Notes: generated by a model from the sequence alone, not told the origin. Shown: positions 1 to 8,313, counted from the first letter of the stretch. The stretch is 64,000 nucleotides of DNA from Lachnospiraceae bacterium G41 (GCA_900100245.1 FNEU01000005.1:62001-126000), one strand, 5' to 3'. A program made the numbers and translations.

Positions 1-7
1 GAAAAAT

Positions 8-35
8 GCCTATTTCTTACAATAGGCGTTTTTTT
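8..35 (+). terminator. Intrinsic terminator of an upstream gene outside the window
   Basis: A 7-bp stem GCCTATT/AATAGGC with a six-base loop is followed by a run of T residues. No coding region precedes it in the window, so it presumably ends a transcript that starts to the left. Confidence 0.75.
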
Positions 36-186
36 ATTTGTTATTGCGATTTATCGCAATAGCTTACTGTCGCTCACTCTCTGGCGTGGTGGATAATTCC
101 CACGTTTGTCGATTGTACCGACATGTGCGAAATGATGACGTGTGTTTTAACACTATATATTCTATATTGTAAATAAGGAGAGTTAT

Positions 187-579
187 ATGAAGAGAATCAA
201 GACGGCTTTACAAAAGCAAATGGGAATCAGATTGGATCAGATCAGAGAAGAACTTGGTCTTACAGCTAATGACATGGCCGCGAAGATAAATGTATCCCCG
301 GCGGCACTTCGTTCGTATTTCAGAGGTGAAGTTCTTGTCGGAACCGATACATTGGAAGAATTGGTTAAGACCTACAATATCAATCCTGCCTATTTGTTTA
401 TCGAAAACGAAAAAGAAATGTTCCTTTCTGATGATCACATATGCAGGGATGATGACTGGCATTCTCTCCAAAATCTACTAAATGAGTATTTTCATCTTAC
501 TTTGGGACTTCCGGAAGACAGAAGAAGAGAAAGCTTGAAAATGCTTCTTGAAATCGGAGCCCAGCTGACAGAATACTAA
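187..579 (+). CDS. XRE-family helix-turn-helix regulator
   Basis: This 130-residue protein has an N-terminal HTH_3/XRE domain at about residues 12-70: the QIREELGLTANDMAAKINVS stretch, a recognition helix (PAALRSYFRGE), then a third helix and NPAYLF. The C-terminal half is acidic and has no recognised domain. A GGAGAG ribosome site sits 7 bases before the ATG. It is followed by a strong terminator and belongs to the integration module upstream of the integrase, so a repressor role over that module is likely but inferred. The upstream 150 bases are unusually rich in short inverted repeats that could be its operators. Confidence 0.8.
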   Translation: MKRIKTALQKQMGIRLDQIREELGLTANDMAAKINVSPAALRSYFRGEVLVGTDTLEELVKTYNINPAYLFIENEKEMFLSDDHICRDDDWHSLQNLLNEYFHLTLGLPEDRRRESLKMLLEIGAQLTEY

Positions 580-590
580 GCGAATAGAAT

Positions 591-660
591 AAGGAAAGTT
601 TATTATTTCAACAAGATGCATGAAGATCAGACAGTTCACTTTCCTTCGTGCATCTTTTTG
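591..660 (+). terminator. Terminator with a competing upstream hairpin
   Basis: AGATGCATGAAG (614-625) pairs with CTTCGTGCATCT (644-655) with one T-G/A-type mismatch, followed by five T residues, ending the XRE transcript. A second perfect 9-bp pairing, AAGGAAAGT (591-599) with ACTTTCCTT (638-646), overlaps the terminator's descending arm, so both cannot form completely together. Confidence 0.65.
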
Positions 661-954
661 GTTAATGAACCAACTGTACATTGACAACTGAATATCTAAC
701 ACAAACAGGAACGTTAGAGTACAAGGAGCCGAGACGTTTGATGCGCGATGACATCGATGAAACTTAGTCGGGAGAGCGAGAAACATGCTACGTAATAAAG
801 GGCGATGATCTGTACTTATGATAATGATACTTCCGGGATGCGACCCGGCCAATTAGAGAAGGTGGTGCAAGTCCAATGTGGAGCTTTTGCTCACCTGTGA
901 GTGTTATTTGATGAGCGTTTGCTCATGGATGATGAGATGAAAAGGGGGACAATT
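661..954 (+). other. Non-coding stretch with possible RNA structure
   Basis: About 290 bases carry no convincing gene. Local complementarity includes CGATG/CATCG near 747-757 and CCGGG/CCCGG near 834-850, and the segment at 860-880 contains GGTGCAAGTCC-like sequence of the sort seen in large structured RNAs. It leads into the first DUF6462 gene. It could be a leader RNA, a degraded intron or part of the element's transfer or recombination region. I cannot assign it to a known family. Confidence 0.35.
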
Positions 955-1173
955 ATGCAAGGATTACCGGCTCAGTATAAAAATATGAGATTGGAACGAT
1001 TCGATAAAGGGGCAGAGAAATATCAAGTTTGCAAAAAGACCTTTGTGAAGATGGCAAAAAATGCAAATGCAGTTATTGTAATGGATGGAATTCACTGGGC
1101 AGATCTTAACAAAATTGATGAGTTTCTTGACTCCTGCAGAATTACTACGAATGAAGATGAAGAATATTATTAA
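955..1173 (+). CDS. DUF6462-like small protein (first of two)
   Basis: This 72-residue protein starts at MQGLPAQY, because AAAGGGGG lies directly before that ATG and the longer frame upstream has no ribosome site. It contains the pattern RLERFDKGAEKYQVCKKTF followed by a helix-rich part ending DEFLDSCRI, matching the short DUF6462 proteins found beside integrases in Lachnospiraceae elements. The layout (a short strand, VCKKTFVKMAKNANA, then a hydrophobic strand) recalls a minimal winged helix as in excisionases, so an accessory role in excision or regulation is plausible but unproven. It is paralogous to the next gene; both end in EYY. Confidence 0.65.
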   Translation: MQGLPAQYKNMRLERFDKGAEKYQVCKKTFVKMAKNANAVIVMDGIHWADLNKIDEFLDSCRITTNEDEEYY

Positions 1174-1357
1174 AGGATTGTTTGTATTATTGACTTTGTG
1201 TTCAACCTAAAGTAAAATAGAAGTAAGCAAAATTGTTTCTTCTATATATAATGCATTTAACTTTGGAGGTGAACGCAGAGCAAGTTTAAACAATTAAATG
1301 TTTTTACTGCATTCTTATACTTTTCCTTCTTCTTTTTAACAGGAAGGAGAGATAAAT

Positions 1358-1570
1358 ATGCAAGGATTACCTAAAGCTTACAGCAAAATGAGATTGGTAC
1401 GGTTTAGAGATAACCCTCACAAAATGTATGGTATCGGAATTGGAAAATTCAGGACCTTGGCTAAAGATGCGGGTGCAATCATTAAGATTGGAACGATAAC
1501 GCTAATTGATTTAGACAAATTTGAGAAATATCTCGAAACTTTTAGGGTCGATCCGGACGAATATTATTAA
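1358..1570 (+). CDS. DUF6462-like small protein (second of two)
   Basis: The 70-residue product aligns along its whole length with the preceding protein: MQGLP start, KMRLVRF, GIGKFRTLAKDAGAIIKIG, DKFEKYLETFRV and a terminal EYY. AAGGAGAG lies just before the ATG. The 184 bases between the two genes contain no open frame. The pair probably arose by tandem duplication. The family usually sits beside an integrase, which fits here, but its biochemical function is not established. Confidence 0.7.
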   Translation: MQGLPKAYSKMRLVRFRDNPHKMYGIGIGKFRTLAKDAGAIIKIGTITLIDLDKFEKYLETFRVDPDEYY

Positions 1571-1633
1571 GGAAAAGTATAATGGGAAGTTTTATTAAGA
1601 AGAAGGTTGCTTAGAACATTAGGAGGTAAATAC

Positions 1634-1810
1634 ATGGCTAAGATGGGAAGACCGGCGGTCGAAAATCCAAAGAAGCATATGGTCGGCTTGAAAATGACAG
1701 ATGACGAGATTGAAAGATTAAAAACATATGCAGCCAAAAAAGGAAAAACCGTATCTGAAGTTCTGCAGGATGCAATCAATCTTCAATATGAAGCAGACAA
1801 AAAGAAGTAA
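1634..1810 (+). CDS. Ribbon-helix-helix (CopG/Arc-like) protein
   Basis: The start is set at MAKMGRPAVENPKK because AGGAGG sits 8 bases upstream; the open frame extends nine codons further without a ribosome site. The 58-residue protein shows the classic pattern of a basic N-terminus (GRPAVENPKKHMVGLKM, the DNA-contacting strand), then two helices, TDDEIERLKTYAAKKGKT and VSEVLQDAINLQYE. It resembles Arc/CopG-type DNA-binding proteins. Position immediately before the integrase suggests it regulates integration or acts as a small antitoxin-like repressor; no partner toxin is adjacent. Confidence 0.65.
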   Translation: MAKMGRPAVENPKKHMVGLKMTDDEIERLKTYAAKKGKTVSEVLQDAINLQYEADKKK

Positions 1811-1849
1811 CCCATATATTTTTCCCTTTTTAAATGAAGGGAGAAACAC

Positions 1850-3088
1850 ATGGCAGAATCAAGAAAAGACAGTAAAGGCAGGGTATTAAGAAAAGGTGAA
1901 ACGCAACGCAAAGATGGAAGGTATTCGTATTCCTATACGGATCCATTTAAAAAGCGTCACACCATTTACTCAAGAAGCATCGTCGAACTTCGAAAGAAGG
2001 AAGAACAACTCGTAAAAGATCAGTTAGACGGAATCAAAGGATACGTAGCCGGTGTTGCGAGTGTCAATTATCTTTTTGATCGTTATATAAGGACGAAGTC
2101 TGAACTTCGTTCAACGACGAGAGCCAATTATATGTATATGTACGAGCATTTTGTACGTGATACATTTGGCAAAAAGAAAATTGGAGAAGTAAAGTATACA
2201 GATGTAATCTTCTTTTATCAGCATCTTTTAAATGAAAGAGGACTTAAGATTAATACACTGGATACGATACATACGATACTTCATCCGACATTCCAAATGG
2301 CGGTAAGGGATAACATTATCCGTGGAAATCCTACAGACGGCGTTATGGCACAGTTAAAGAAAACGTCTGGAAAGAACAAAGGAATAAGACACGCCCTTAC
2401 CATTGAACAGCAGAAAGCTTTCGTTAATTATATAGAAAGAAAACCGGAATATTATCAGTGGTTACCCTTTCTTAAGTTTCTTTTAGGAACAGGATGCAGA
2501 ATTGGCGAAGCAATCGGAATCCGTTGGGAAGACGTAGATTTAGAAAAGGGAACGATTAACATCAATCACAGTCTGGTCTACTATTCCAGGGAGTATAAGG
2601 AACACGCCATTTGTTCATTCGGAGTATCAAGACCGAAAACAGAAGCCGGCATAAGAATCATTCCAATGATGAATTCAGTAAAAGAAGCATTACAGATGGA
2701 ATGGGAAGATCAACAGATTTATGGTTTTAACAAAACGGTTATAGACGGAATGAGTGGATTTATATTTATGAATCGTTTTGGCGATGTTCATAAACCGGGC
2801 GCTGTGAATCGAGTACTTGGAAGAATAACTGATGCATATAATGCTGAGGAAGAAGTTGAAGCTGCAAAAGCAAACAGAGAACCTATATTATTGCCCCACT
2901 TTTCATGTCATCATCTAAGGCACACGTTTTGCTCCAGATTATGCGAGAACGAAACAAATTTAAAAGTAATTCAGACTATCATGGGTCATGCAAGTATAGA
3001 AACCACGATGGACATATATGCGGAAGTCTGTGGAGATAAACTTGAAGATTCAATGAAGTTGTTAGAAGACAAATTGGATATCTTTTGA
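1850..3088 (+). CDS. Tyrosine recombinase / Tn916-type integrase
   Basis: The 412-residue protein begins with an arm-binding domain (RKDGRYSYSYTDPFKKRHTI, residues about 20-55), followed by a core-binding SAM-like domain (about 70-170) and the catalytic domain (about 185-400). Catalytic residues are visible: Arg in GTGCRIGEAIGIRWED, the HHLRHTF box with His and Arg, GHAS, and the tyrosine in TTMDIYAEV. Length and domain order match Tn916/ICE integrases. GAAGGGAGA precedes the ATG. It is the last gene of the module, so an attachment site would be expected just downstream. Confidence 0.92.
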   Translation: MAESRKDSKGRVLRKGETQRKDGRYSYSYTDPFKKRHTIYSRSIVELRKKEEQLVKDQLDGIKGYVAGVASVNYLFDRYIRTKSELRSTTRANYMYMYEHFVRDTFGKKKIGEVKYTDVIFFYQHLLNERGLKINTLDTIHTILHPTFQMAVRDNIIRGNPTDGVMAQLKKTSGKNKGIRHALTIEQQKAFVNYIERKPEYYQWLPFLKFLLGTGCRIGEAIGIRWEDVDLEKGTININHSLVYYSREYKEHAICSFGVSRPKTEAGIRIIPMMNSVKEALQMEWEDQQIYGFNKTVIDGMSGFIFMNRFGDVHKPGAVNRVLGRITDAYNAEEEVEAAKANREPILLPHFSCHHLRHTFCSRLCENETNLKVIQTIMGHASIETTMDIYAEVCGDKLEDSMKLLEDKLDIF

Positions 3089-3551
3089 TAAGATCATTCA
3101 GATTTTGACAGAAAACTGTAAATAGACTACAAATTGACAACAAATCGAGATTCTAATATTACCTGATATGATTCAGGGCGTAAAAAAATAGAACGCCATT
3201 TTTCTTGATATGCATCGGGATGGATTGATATGGACTAAAAGAATCATTAGTCCCGACAATGAAGCAGCAGAAAGATCAGTAAAGCGACAGAGTTTAAAAG
3301 CAAAAAGCATAAAAGCAACAGAATCAGGCCTTCCGAGATTTTTCGGAAGGCTTTTTTGTTAGCCTACGTGCGTTTCGGCGCAAACTTGTATTCCGCGCGT
3401 AGATTCAAAATGAATTTAAAGATTGTTAACTCGAACTACACCCTCAGAAGATTATTATGATAAAATGTGTTTGTTAGGGAGATTCACTTCTAGGGTAAAG
3501 GACTGAGACAAATCGTAATTTACTTTTCCAAAACAGGAAGGTTGGATTAAT
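3089..3551. other. Gene-free stretch downstream of the integrase
   Basis: No full gene is visible. A short open stretch near 3222-3360 reads SPDNEAAERSVKRQ, which faintly resembles the C-terminal region of some transposases but is too short to classify. An intrinsic terminator lies at 3328-3357. This is where the right attachment site of the element would be expected, but no clear repeat was found. Confidence 0.4.
3328..3357 (+). terminator. Intrinsic terminator
   Basis: GCCTTCCGA pairs with TCGGAAGGC around a short T-rich loop and is followed by six T residues. It probably ends the integrase transcript. Confidence 0.75.
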
Positions 3552-4346
3552 GTGAATATTATTGCTATGACTTGTATGTGCGTAGATGTTTTTGATGATA
3601 CTGGAGAAATCCGTCCCGGTGGTGAAGCATTGAATTTTGCTGCAATTGCATCAAAATACAATCATATTTCAGTTGATCTTCTTGGTGCAATTGGTGACGA
3701 TGATTATGGTAAGGCAATATTGAAATCTATTGAAAATAAACCTATCAACAAAGAGTTTATCCACATTATTTCAGGCTCTGCTACTGCAAACCATAGGATT
3801 TATCTTAATGAGAAAGGTGATAGATATTTCAAGGATGATTCATGGAACGGTGGTATTCATGACACATATCTTCTTAGCGATTCTGACAAGAACAGAATTG
3901 CAAGTGCTGATATTATCTTTATAACCTATGATTCTCCTAATTTTGATGATGTATTAGAACTTAGAAAGAGTTGTCGTTTTCAGCTTGCCGTTGACTTCAA
4001 CGTGCTAAGAGATTTTAAGAAAATAGAAACTGTTGTACCGTACATTAACTTCTTTTTTATCAGTGGTGAGAAGAGTATTCTTTTACAATTTCAAAAATGG
4101 TCTGAACGGTATGACAACATATTTAACATTACACTTGCAGAAAATGGCAGCGTTACTTATTATATGGGAAAAGAATATAGAGTGGATGCTGTGCCGGTCA
4201 ATAATGTAATTGATACAACTGGGTGCGGTGACAGTTATCATGCTGGCTTTCTTTGTTCATATTTGAGAGATTGTGATATTATAAATGCAATGAATGAAGG
4301 TTCAAGAGTCGCTTCTAAAACATTAAGTCATATTGGCGGCTTTTAA
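3552..4346 (+). CDS. PfkB-family carbohydrate kinase, fructoselysine 6-kinase-like
   Basis: The 264-residue protein has the PfkB fold markers: an N-terminal substrate region (GGEALNFAAIASKYN), LLGAIGDDDYG, and the anion-hole/catalytic signature DTTGCGDSYHAGFL near residue 220 with the catalytic aspartate. The short length and the ending SKTLSHIGGF resemble FrlD, which phosphorylates fructoselysine, more than ribokinase or 1-phosphofructokinase. It starts with GTG; AGGAAGG lies about 10 bases upstream and the in-register ATG there runs straight into a stop. No frlB-like deglycase or transporter is nearby, so the exact sugar is uncertain. Confidence 0.7.
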   Translation: MNIIAMTCMCVDVFDDTGEIRPGGEALNFAAIASKYNHISVDLLGAIGDDDYGKAILKSIENKPINKEFIHIISGSATANHRIYLNEKGDRYFKDDSWNGGIHDTYLLSDSDKNRIASADIIFITYDSPNFDDVLELRKSCRFQLAVDFNVLRDFKKIETVVPYINFFFISGEKSILLQFQKWSERYDNIFNITLAENGSVTYYMGKEYRVDAVPVNNVIDTTGCGDSYHAGFLCSYLRDCDIINAMNEGSRVASKTLSHIGGF

Positions 4347-4489
4347 CGGGTATATGTTAATCTTGCAACATCAAATTCCCGTTTGTCGGGATGAAGTGAT
4401 AGCAAGTTATATCAGAAGTTAATTAACTAAGAAAATTTTGGTTTTGTATACTAGCCATATTTAATCCGGAACGAGGGGGAGGAGAAAAA

Positions 4490-4957
4490 ATGTCTTTTGA
4501 TAAAGCGGAGTGGCAGTACGATACTGCTAGAGAGAGTTATTGTGAAAAGTATAATAAGAATCCTAATTCATTAACTGATGAAGACGAAGAAATAATATGG
4601 GGATTTGCGGGAAACCATATAGCATTATTTATTATATGGTTAATTCGTCATGATTTTTTAGGCGATTTGCATCACGAAGAGGATTTTGAAGAAAAAGATC
4701 TTGAAGCCGTCAAAAACCAAGAAAAGACCGGCATGGATATATTTAGTCAATATTGCGATATGAAATTTACGGAAGAAGATATCTGTGATGAGATTGCTCC
4801 GTTTATTGAGGAGTATTACGAAAAAAAATATTTAAATGACTATTGTAAGTGCATAGGAAATGAAAAAGTATTGTCAACTACATTTTCATGGGAAGATTAT
4901 TTTAAACTTGAACCGGTTTTGGATGAAGCTTATAAGAAATTCTTGGAAAGCAAATAA
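4490..4957 (+). CDS. Hypothetical acidic protein (possibly DUF7832-like)
   Basis: The 155-residue protein is strongly acidic, with no signal peptide. AGGGGGAGGAG precedes the ATG, so it is well translated. It has a hydrophobic helix-like stretch around residues 48-65 (NHIALFIIWLIRHDFLGDL) followed by acidic segments. The pattern of an N-terminal WxY-rich part followed by HIALFIIWLI recalls small proteins often annotated as DUF7832 or as immunity-like proteins; this is a weak resemblance. It is followed at once by an acetyltransferase, possibly co-transcribed. Confidence 0.55.
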   Translation: MSFDKAEWQYDTARESYCEKYNKNPNSLTDEDEEIIWGFAGNHIALFIIWLIRHDFLGDLHHEEDFEEKDLEAVKNQEKTGMDIFSQYCDMKFTEEDICDEIAPFIEEYYEKKYLNDYCKCIGNEKVLSTTFSWEDYFKLEPVLDEAYKKFLESK

Positions 4958-5004
4958 ATTTGGGTATAGAAAATAATCAGTTATATTTACAGGGAAATGC
5001 CAAA

Positions 5005-5433
5005 ATGAATATTGAAGGTAATAGTATAAAGCGGATAGATTGCAGCGAGATTCAGAATTGTTTTTCATTTTGGGATTTCGAGAAAAACATAGAGAAAAGA
5101 AAAAGAATAGAGTTCGAGGTTGAGAACAATATCCGGATAATGTATGCCTATATTTTGAATAAAAGATATATTGCAGGCATGTCTTTGCGTCCGATGGATA
5201 ATAGAACGATGTACTTATCATATCTGGCCGTGAATGAAGAATACCGTAATCAAGGGATAGGAAGCGAAATGATAAGGTATGCTTGTCAAACAAGTAAAAA
5301 TATTGGGTTTTCTTATTTAATACTGAATGTGGATCACGATAATACAAGAGCCGGAAGTTTATATAAAAAACTCGGATTTTCCGAATTTAAGAACGACGGC
5401 AAAACGATCGTAATGTGTAAACAGCTTGATTAA
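5005..5433 (+). CDS. GNAT-family N-acetyltransferase
   Basis: A GNAT fold is recognisable in the C-terminal half: YLSYLAVNEEYRNQGIGSEM contains motif A with the R/Q-x-x-G-I-G acetyl-CoA loop, and LYKKLGF gives motif B. The acyl acceptor cannot be predicted; it could be a ribosomal protein, small amine or antibiotic. I start it at ATG 5005, which has AGGG 10 bases upstream; a TTG at 4960, two bases after the preceding gene, is also possible and would make it 157 residues. It probably shares a transcript with the preceding acidic protein. Confidence 0.75.
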   Translation: MNIEGNSIKRIDCSEIQNCFSFWDFEKNIEKRKRIEFEVENNIRIMYAYILNKRYIAGMSLRPMDNRTMYLSYLAVNEEYRNQGIGSEMIRYACQTSKNIGFSYLILNVDHDNTRAGSLYKKLGFSEFKNDGKTIVMCKQLD

Positions 5434-5552
5434 TCACGAATTCATAATATGTTACCTCCTTAATTAATATTATTTTATAAATGATTAAATTGGTTTTCGT
5501 ACACCCCAAACGATAAGAGGGTAAGTGACTTGATAATAATTCCTGTTTCCTT

Positions 5553-5583
5553 AAGAGCCCAGGTTTTCAACCTGGGCTTTTAG
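5553..5583 (+). terminator. Intrinsic terminator
   Basis: GCCCAGG (5557-5563) pairs with CCTGGGC (5571-5577) around TTTTCAA, followed by TTTTAGATT. It lies downstream of the acetyltransferase gene. Confidence 0.7.
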
Positions 5584-5670
5584 ATTATATGAAATAGTGG
5601 GCAGTAAACTGGGCAGTGAAAAAATAATGACTTCTCAAACTTCTTTATTTATCGTTTATTTTTGAAAACA

Positions 5671-5708
5671 AAAAGAGAACAAATATTCGATATATTTGTC
5701 CTCTTTTC
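5671..5708 (-). terminator. Terminator of the fructose PTS operon
   Basis: On the minus strand an A/T-rich hairpin (AAAAGAG and ACAAATA arms with their complements TATTTGT and CTCTTTT) is followed by TTTTTGTTTTC. It lies about 70 bases beyond the DeoR gene stop and so ends the fru operon. Confidence 0.7.
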
Positions 5709-5774
5709 CTCACACACAATTTCCCACAGGAATATACTTTATTACTTTTTACTTTCCGTTGCTTACTGCTTTTG

Positions 5775-6545
5775 TTACTTCGGTTCATCCGCCTGTTCCG
5801 GTAGAATCAGTTTCAGCGAATTTGCATATTTCTCTGCCGGCTTTGCATCGGTCACTATAATCGCATCGCCGATGTCCGCAAATTTAACGGTACTGATTAG
5901 TCCGAATTTATCGTGATCCGCCAGAATAAAACGCCTTTGGGGAGCCGTACACTGAATTGCAACCTTCTTCATGGTCGCTTCCCTGATATCCGGTGTCGTA
6001 AATCCTCTCTTTAAGCTGATTCCGTTCGTTCCGAAAAAACCGACGGAAAAATGATATTTCTGCAATGAAAGAATCGCCGTTTCACCGATGATTGCTTCCG
6101 TTGTTTCTTTTAATTCCCCACCGATTAAGAATACCTTAAATCCGCGAAGTACGAGATTTTTTGCATGTGCCACCGCATTGGTAACATAGACTGCTTCTTT
6201 TTCGGAAACGGCATCCACCAGAAATCCGGTCGAAGTTCCCGAGTCGATGTAAACACAGTCGCCCGGTTTAATCTGTGTCGCCGCAAGTTCTCCAATTATT
6301 TTTTTCTCATCCAGATTAATTACGGATTTCTGCTGCATGGAAAGTTCTTCAAACGACTCCGTTTCGTTGACCGAAATGGCACCGCCGAAAACCTTGATTA
6401 ATTTTCCTTCCCGGTCAAGTTCCGTAATATCCCTGCGTATAGTAGACTCCGATGCATCCAGAAGTTCCTTTAATTCGCTGTTTGTAATACTGCCTTTTTC
6501 CTTTACTGCGTTAAGAATCTGGAATTTACGTTGTTCCGACAACAT
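5775..6545 (-). CDS. fruR: DeoR-family regulator of the fructose operon
   Basis: The 256-residue protein has an N-terminal DeoR winged helix (LLDASESTIRRDITELDREGK, about residues 26-50) and a C-terminal DeoRC phosphosugar-sensing domain with VYIDSGTSTGFLVDAV and GFFGTNGIS. It starts at MLSEQRKFQIL with AAGGAG upstream. It is the last gene of an operon with fruK, fruA, HPr and enzyme I, so fructose 1-phosphate is the likely inducer, as known for FruR of this family. Position is unusual: fruR is commonly first. Direct GGTCAAA repeats near the operon promoter are candidate operators. Confidence 0.85.
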   Translation of the reverse strand: MLSEQRKFQILNAVKEKGSITNSELKELLDASESTIRRDITELDREGKLIKVFGGAISVNETESFEELSMQQKSVINLDEKKIIGELAATQIKPGDCVYIDSGTSTGFLVDAVSEKEAVYVTNAVAHAKNLVLRGFKVFLIGGELKETTEAIIGETAILSLQKYHFSVGFFGTNGISLKRGFTTPDIREATMKKVAIQCTAPQRRFILADHDKFGLISTVKFADIGDAIIVTDAKPAEKYANSLKLILPEQADEPK

Positions 6546-6651
6546 ATGAGCAACTCCTTTTAGCCATAAATCAATACTTTCAAAACCGTGCTTAACCGAA
6601 TCACGGATGATTCCCTAAGCTTTCGCACAACTCCCCGAACAGTTTGATTCA

Positions 6652-8313
6652 TCAGGGATTTGCTTCATTCAGGCTCTTCTTATACTCCGAAACATCGGTT
6701 TCCAGAACAATCTTCCGAAGAGGAAGAATACGTCCTGGCGATACGGATAATTCATCGAAGCCCATTGCCAGAAAATCTTTGGTAAGAGTCAGATCCGCTC
6801 CGAGTTCTCCGCAGATTCCGGCCCATGCGCCGTGTCTGTGCGCCGCATCCACAATCATCTTAAGCATTTTTAAAATTGCAGGATGATGTGAATTGTAGAA
6901 TTTTTCAAGTGAATCATTCTGCCGGTCGATTGCAAGTGTATACTGCGTCAGATCGTTCGTTCCGACGGAGAAGAAATCAACCTCCTCTGCCAGTTCGTCC
7001 GCAACCATAACGGCTGCCGGTGTTTCTATCATAATACCGAGTTCGATATTTTTATCGTAGGAAATTCCGGCATCATCCAGTTCCGTTTTTACTTCGTTTA
7101 CGATTCCCTTAATCTCTTTCACTTCTTCCAGCGAAATAATCATCGGAAACATGATTGCGATTTTTCCGAATGCACTCGCACGAAGAATTGCACGAAGCTG
7201 TGTCTTAAAGACTTCCGGTCTGGTTAAACAGATGCGGATTGCACGAAGTCCCATTGCCGGATTTTCTTCTTTCGGAAGTGCAAAATAGTCGGCCTGTTTG
7301 TCCGCACCGATGTCCAGGGTACGGATTATAACCTTCTTTCCGGCCATCGTCTGTGCAACCGTTTTATAAATCTCAAACTGCTCTTCTTCCGTCGGATAAT
7401 CCTGAGAACCGAGGTAAATAAATTCCGAACGGAACAGTCCGATTCCGCCGGCGTCATTTTTCAGAACAAGTCCCAGATCCTTGGTATTTCCGATATTAGC
7501 ATAAAGGTTGATATGCTGTCCGTCAAGCGTCACATTGTCCTTGCCCTTTAACTGTTCCAAAAGAGCTTTCTTTTCCTGCTCTTCCTCATAGAGTATCTTC
7601 TTTGCGGCCATGGTTTCTTCATTGGGTTCGATATAAACCTTTCCCTCAAAACCGTCCACAACCGCCATCTTTCCGTTTACGGTATCATCAAGAGGAATGT
7701 CACATCCGATCATGGCCGGAATGTTCATGGTTTTCGCAAGAATCGAAGTATGGGAATTTGCTGAGCCGTGTACGGTTACAAAGGATAAAATTTTATCCTT
7801 GTCCATTTGCACGGTTTCAGAAGGTGCCAGATCGTCCGCTACGATAATTACCTGCTCATCCGTCTGAATTCCGCCGCTTCCCTTTCCGGACAACACGCCG
7901 ATCAACCGTTCCGAAATGTCATGTACATCTGCCGCACGGCCCCGGAAATATTCGTCCTCCATGTCGAGGAACATCTGTGCCATCTGGTCTCCGGTCTGAG
8001 CAACCGCATATTCCGCATTCACGGACTGTGTACGGATAATATTTTCCACGCTGTCGATATAATCGCCGTCATCCAGCATCATCTGGTGTGCTTCAAAAAC
8101 ACCTGCACCGTCTTCTCCGACTTCCTTCAGGGCTTTTTCATAAAGAACACCTAGCTGCTCAATTGCAACGTCTTTCGCCTCATGATATCTTTTGATTTCC
8201 GCTTCGGGGTCTTCGATTCTCTCACGCTTTACCTGGGAATCCTCTTTGGCATACACGCAGATTTTTCCGATTGCAATCCCGCCGAATACGGATTTTCCGC
8301 TATAAACTACCAT
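6652..8313 (-). CDS. ptsI: PTS enzyme I (PEP-protein phosphotransferase)
   Basis: Enzyme I takes phosphate from PEP and passes it to HPr. The 553-residue protein has the N-terminal HPr-binding part, the swivelling phosphohistidine domain with the active His188 in GSANSHTSILAK, and the PEP-binding TIM barrel with GLRAIRICL, GTNDLTQYTLAIDR and GICGE (catalytic Cys). I start it at MVVYSGKS because AAGGAG sits 6 bases before that ATG; an upstream in-frame ATG lacks a site. It follows HPr in the fru operon. A second, divergent enzyme I lies at 52487-54040, so this one is probably either dedicated to fructose or the general enzyme. Confidence 0.93.
   Translation of the reverse strand: MVVYSGKSVFGGIAIGKICVYAKEDSQVKRERIEDPEAEIKRYHEAKDVAIEQLGVLYEKALKEVGEDGAGVFEAHQMMLDDGDYIDSVENIIRTQSVNAEYAVAQTGDQMAQMFLDMEDEYFRGRAADVHDISERLIGVLSGKGSGGIQTDEQVIIVADDLAPSETVQMDKDKILSFVTVHGSANSHTSILAKTMNIPAMIGCDIPLDDTVNGKMAVVDGFEGKVYIEPNEETMAAKKILYEEEQEKKALLEQLKGKDNVTLDGQHINLYANIGNTKDLGLVLKNDAGGIGLFRSEFIYLGSQDYPTEEEQFEIYKTVAQTMAGKKVIIRTLDIGADKQADYFALPKEENPAMGLRAIRICLTRPEVFKTQLRAILRASAFGKIAIMFPMIISLEEVKEIKGIVNEVKTELDDAGISYDKNIELGIMIETPAAVMVADELAEEVDFFSVGTNDLTQYTLAIDRQNDSLEKFYNSHHPAILKMLKMIVDAAHRHGAWAGICGELGADLTLTKDFLAMGFDELSVSPGRILPLRKIVLETDVSEYKKSLNEANP

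Larger units (their letters stand above)
187..3088 (+). mobile_element. Integration/regulation module of an integrative element (probably a remnant)
   Basis: Five same-strand genes lie together: an XRE regulator, two DUF6462-like proteins, a ribbon-helix-helix protein and a Tn916-type tyrosine recombinase. This regulator, excisionase-like and integrase order is typical of one end of an integrative conjugative element or phage-like element in Clostridia. No conjugation, replication or cargo genes follow within the window, and I could not find flanking direct repeats, so it may be a stub or the right-hand end of an element whose body lies to the left. Boundaries are those of the genes, not of proven att sites. 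Confidence 0.5.

Noticed and set aside
860-885. Cobalamin-riboswitch-like GGTGCAAGTCC
   Set aside because: The upstream and downstream conserved boxes of a B12 riboswitch are missing, and the following gene is a mobile-element gene.
820-900. Group II intron 5-prime end
   Set aside because: There is a GTGCGACC-like string nearby but no domain V, reverse transcriptase or 3-prime end can be found.
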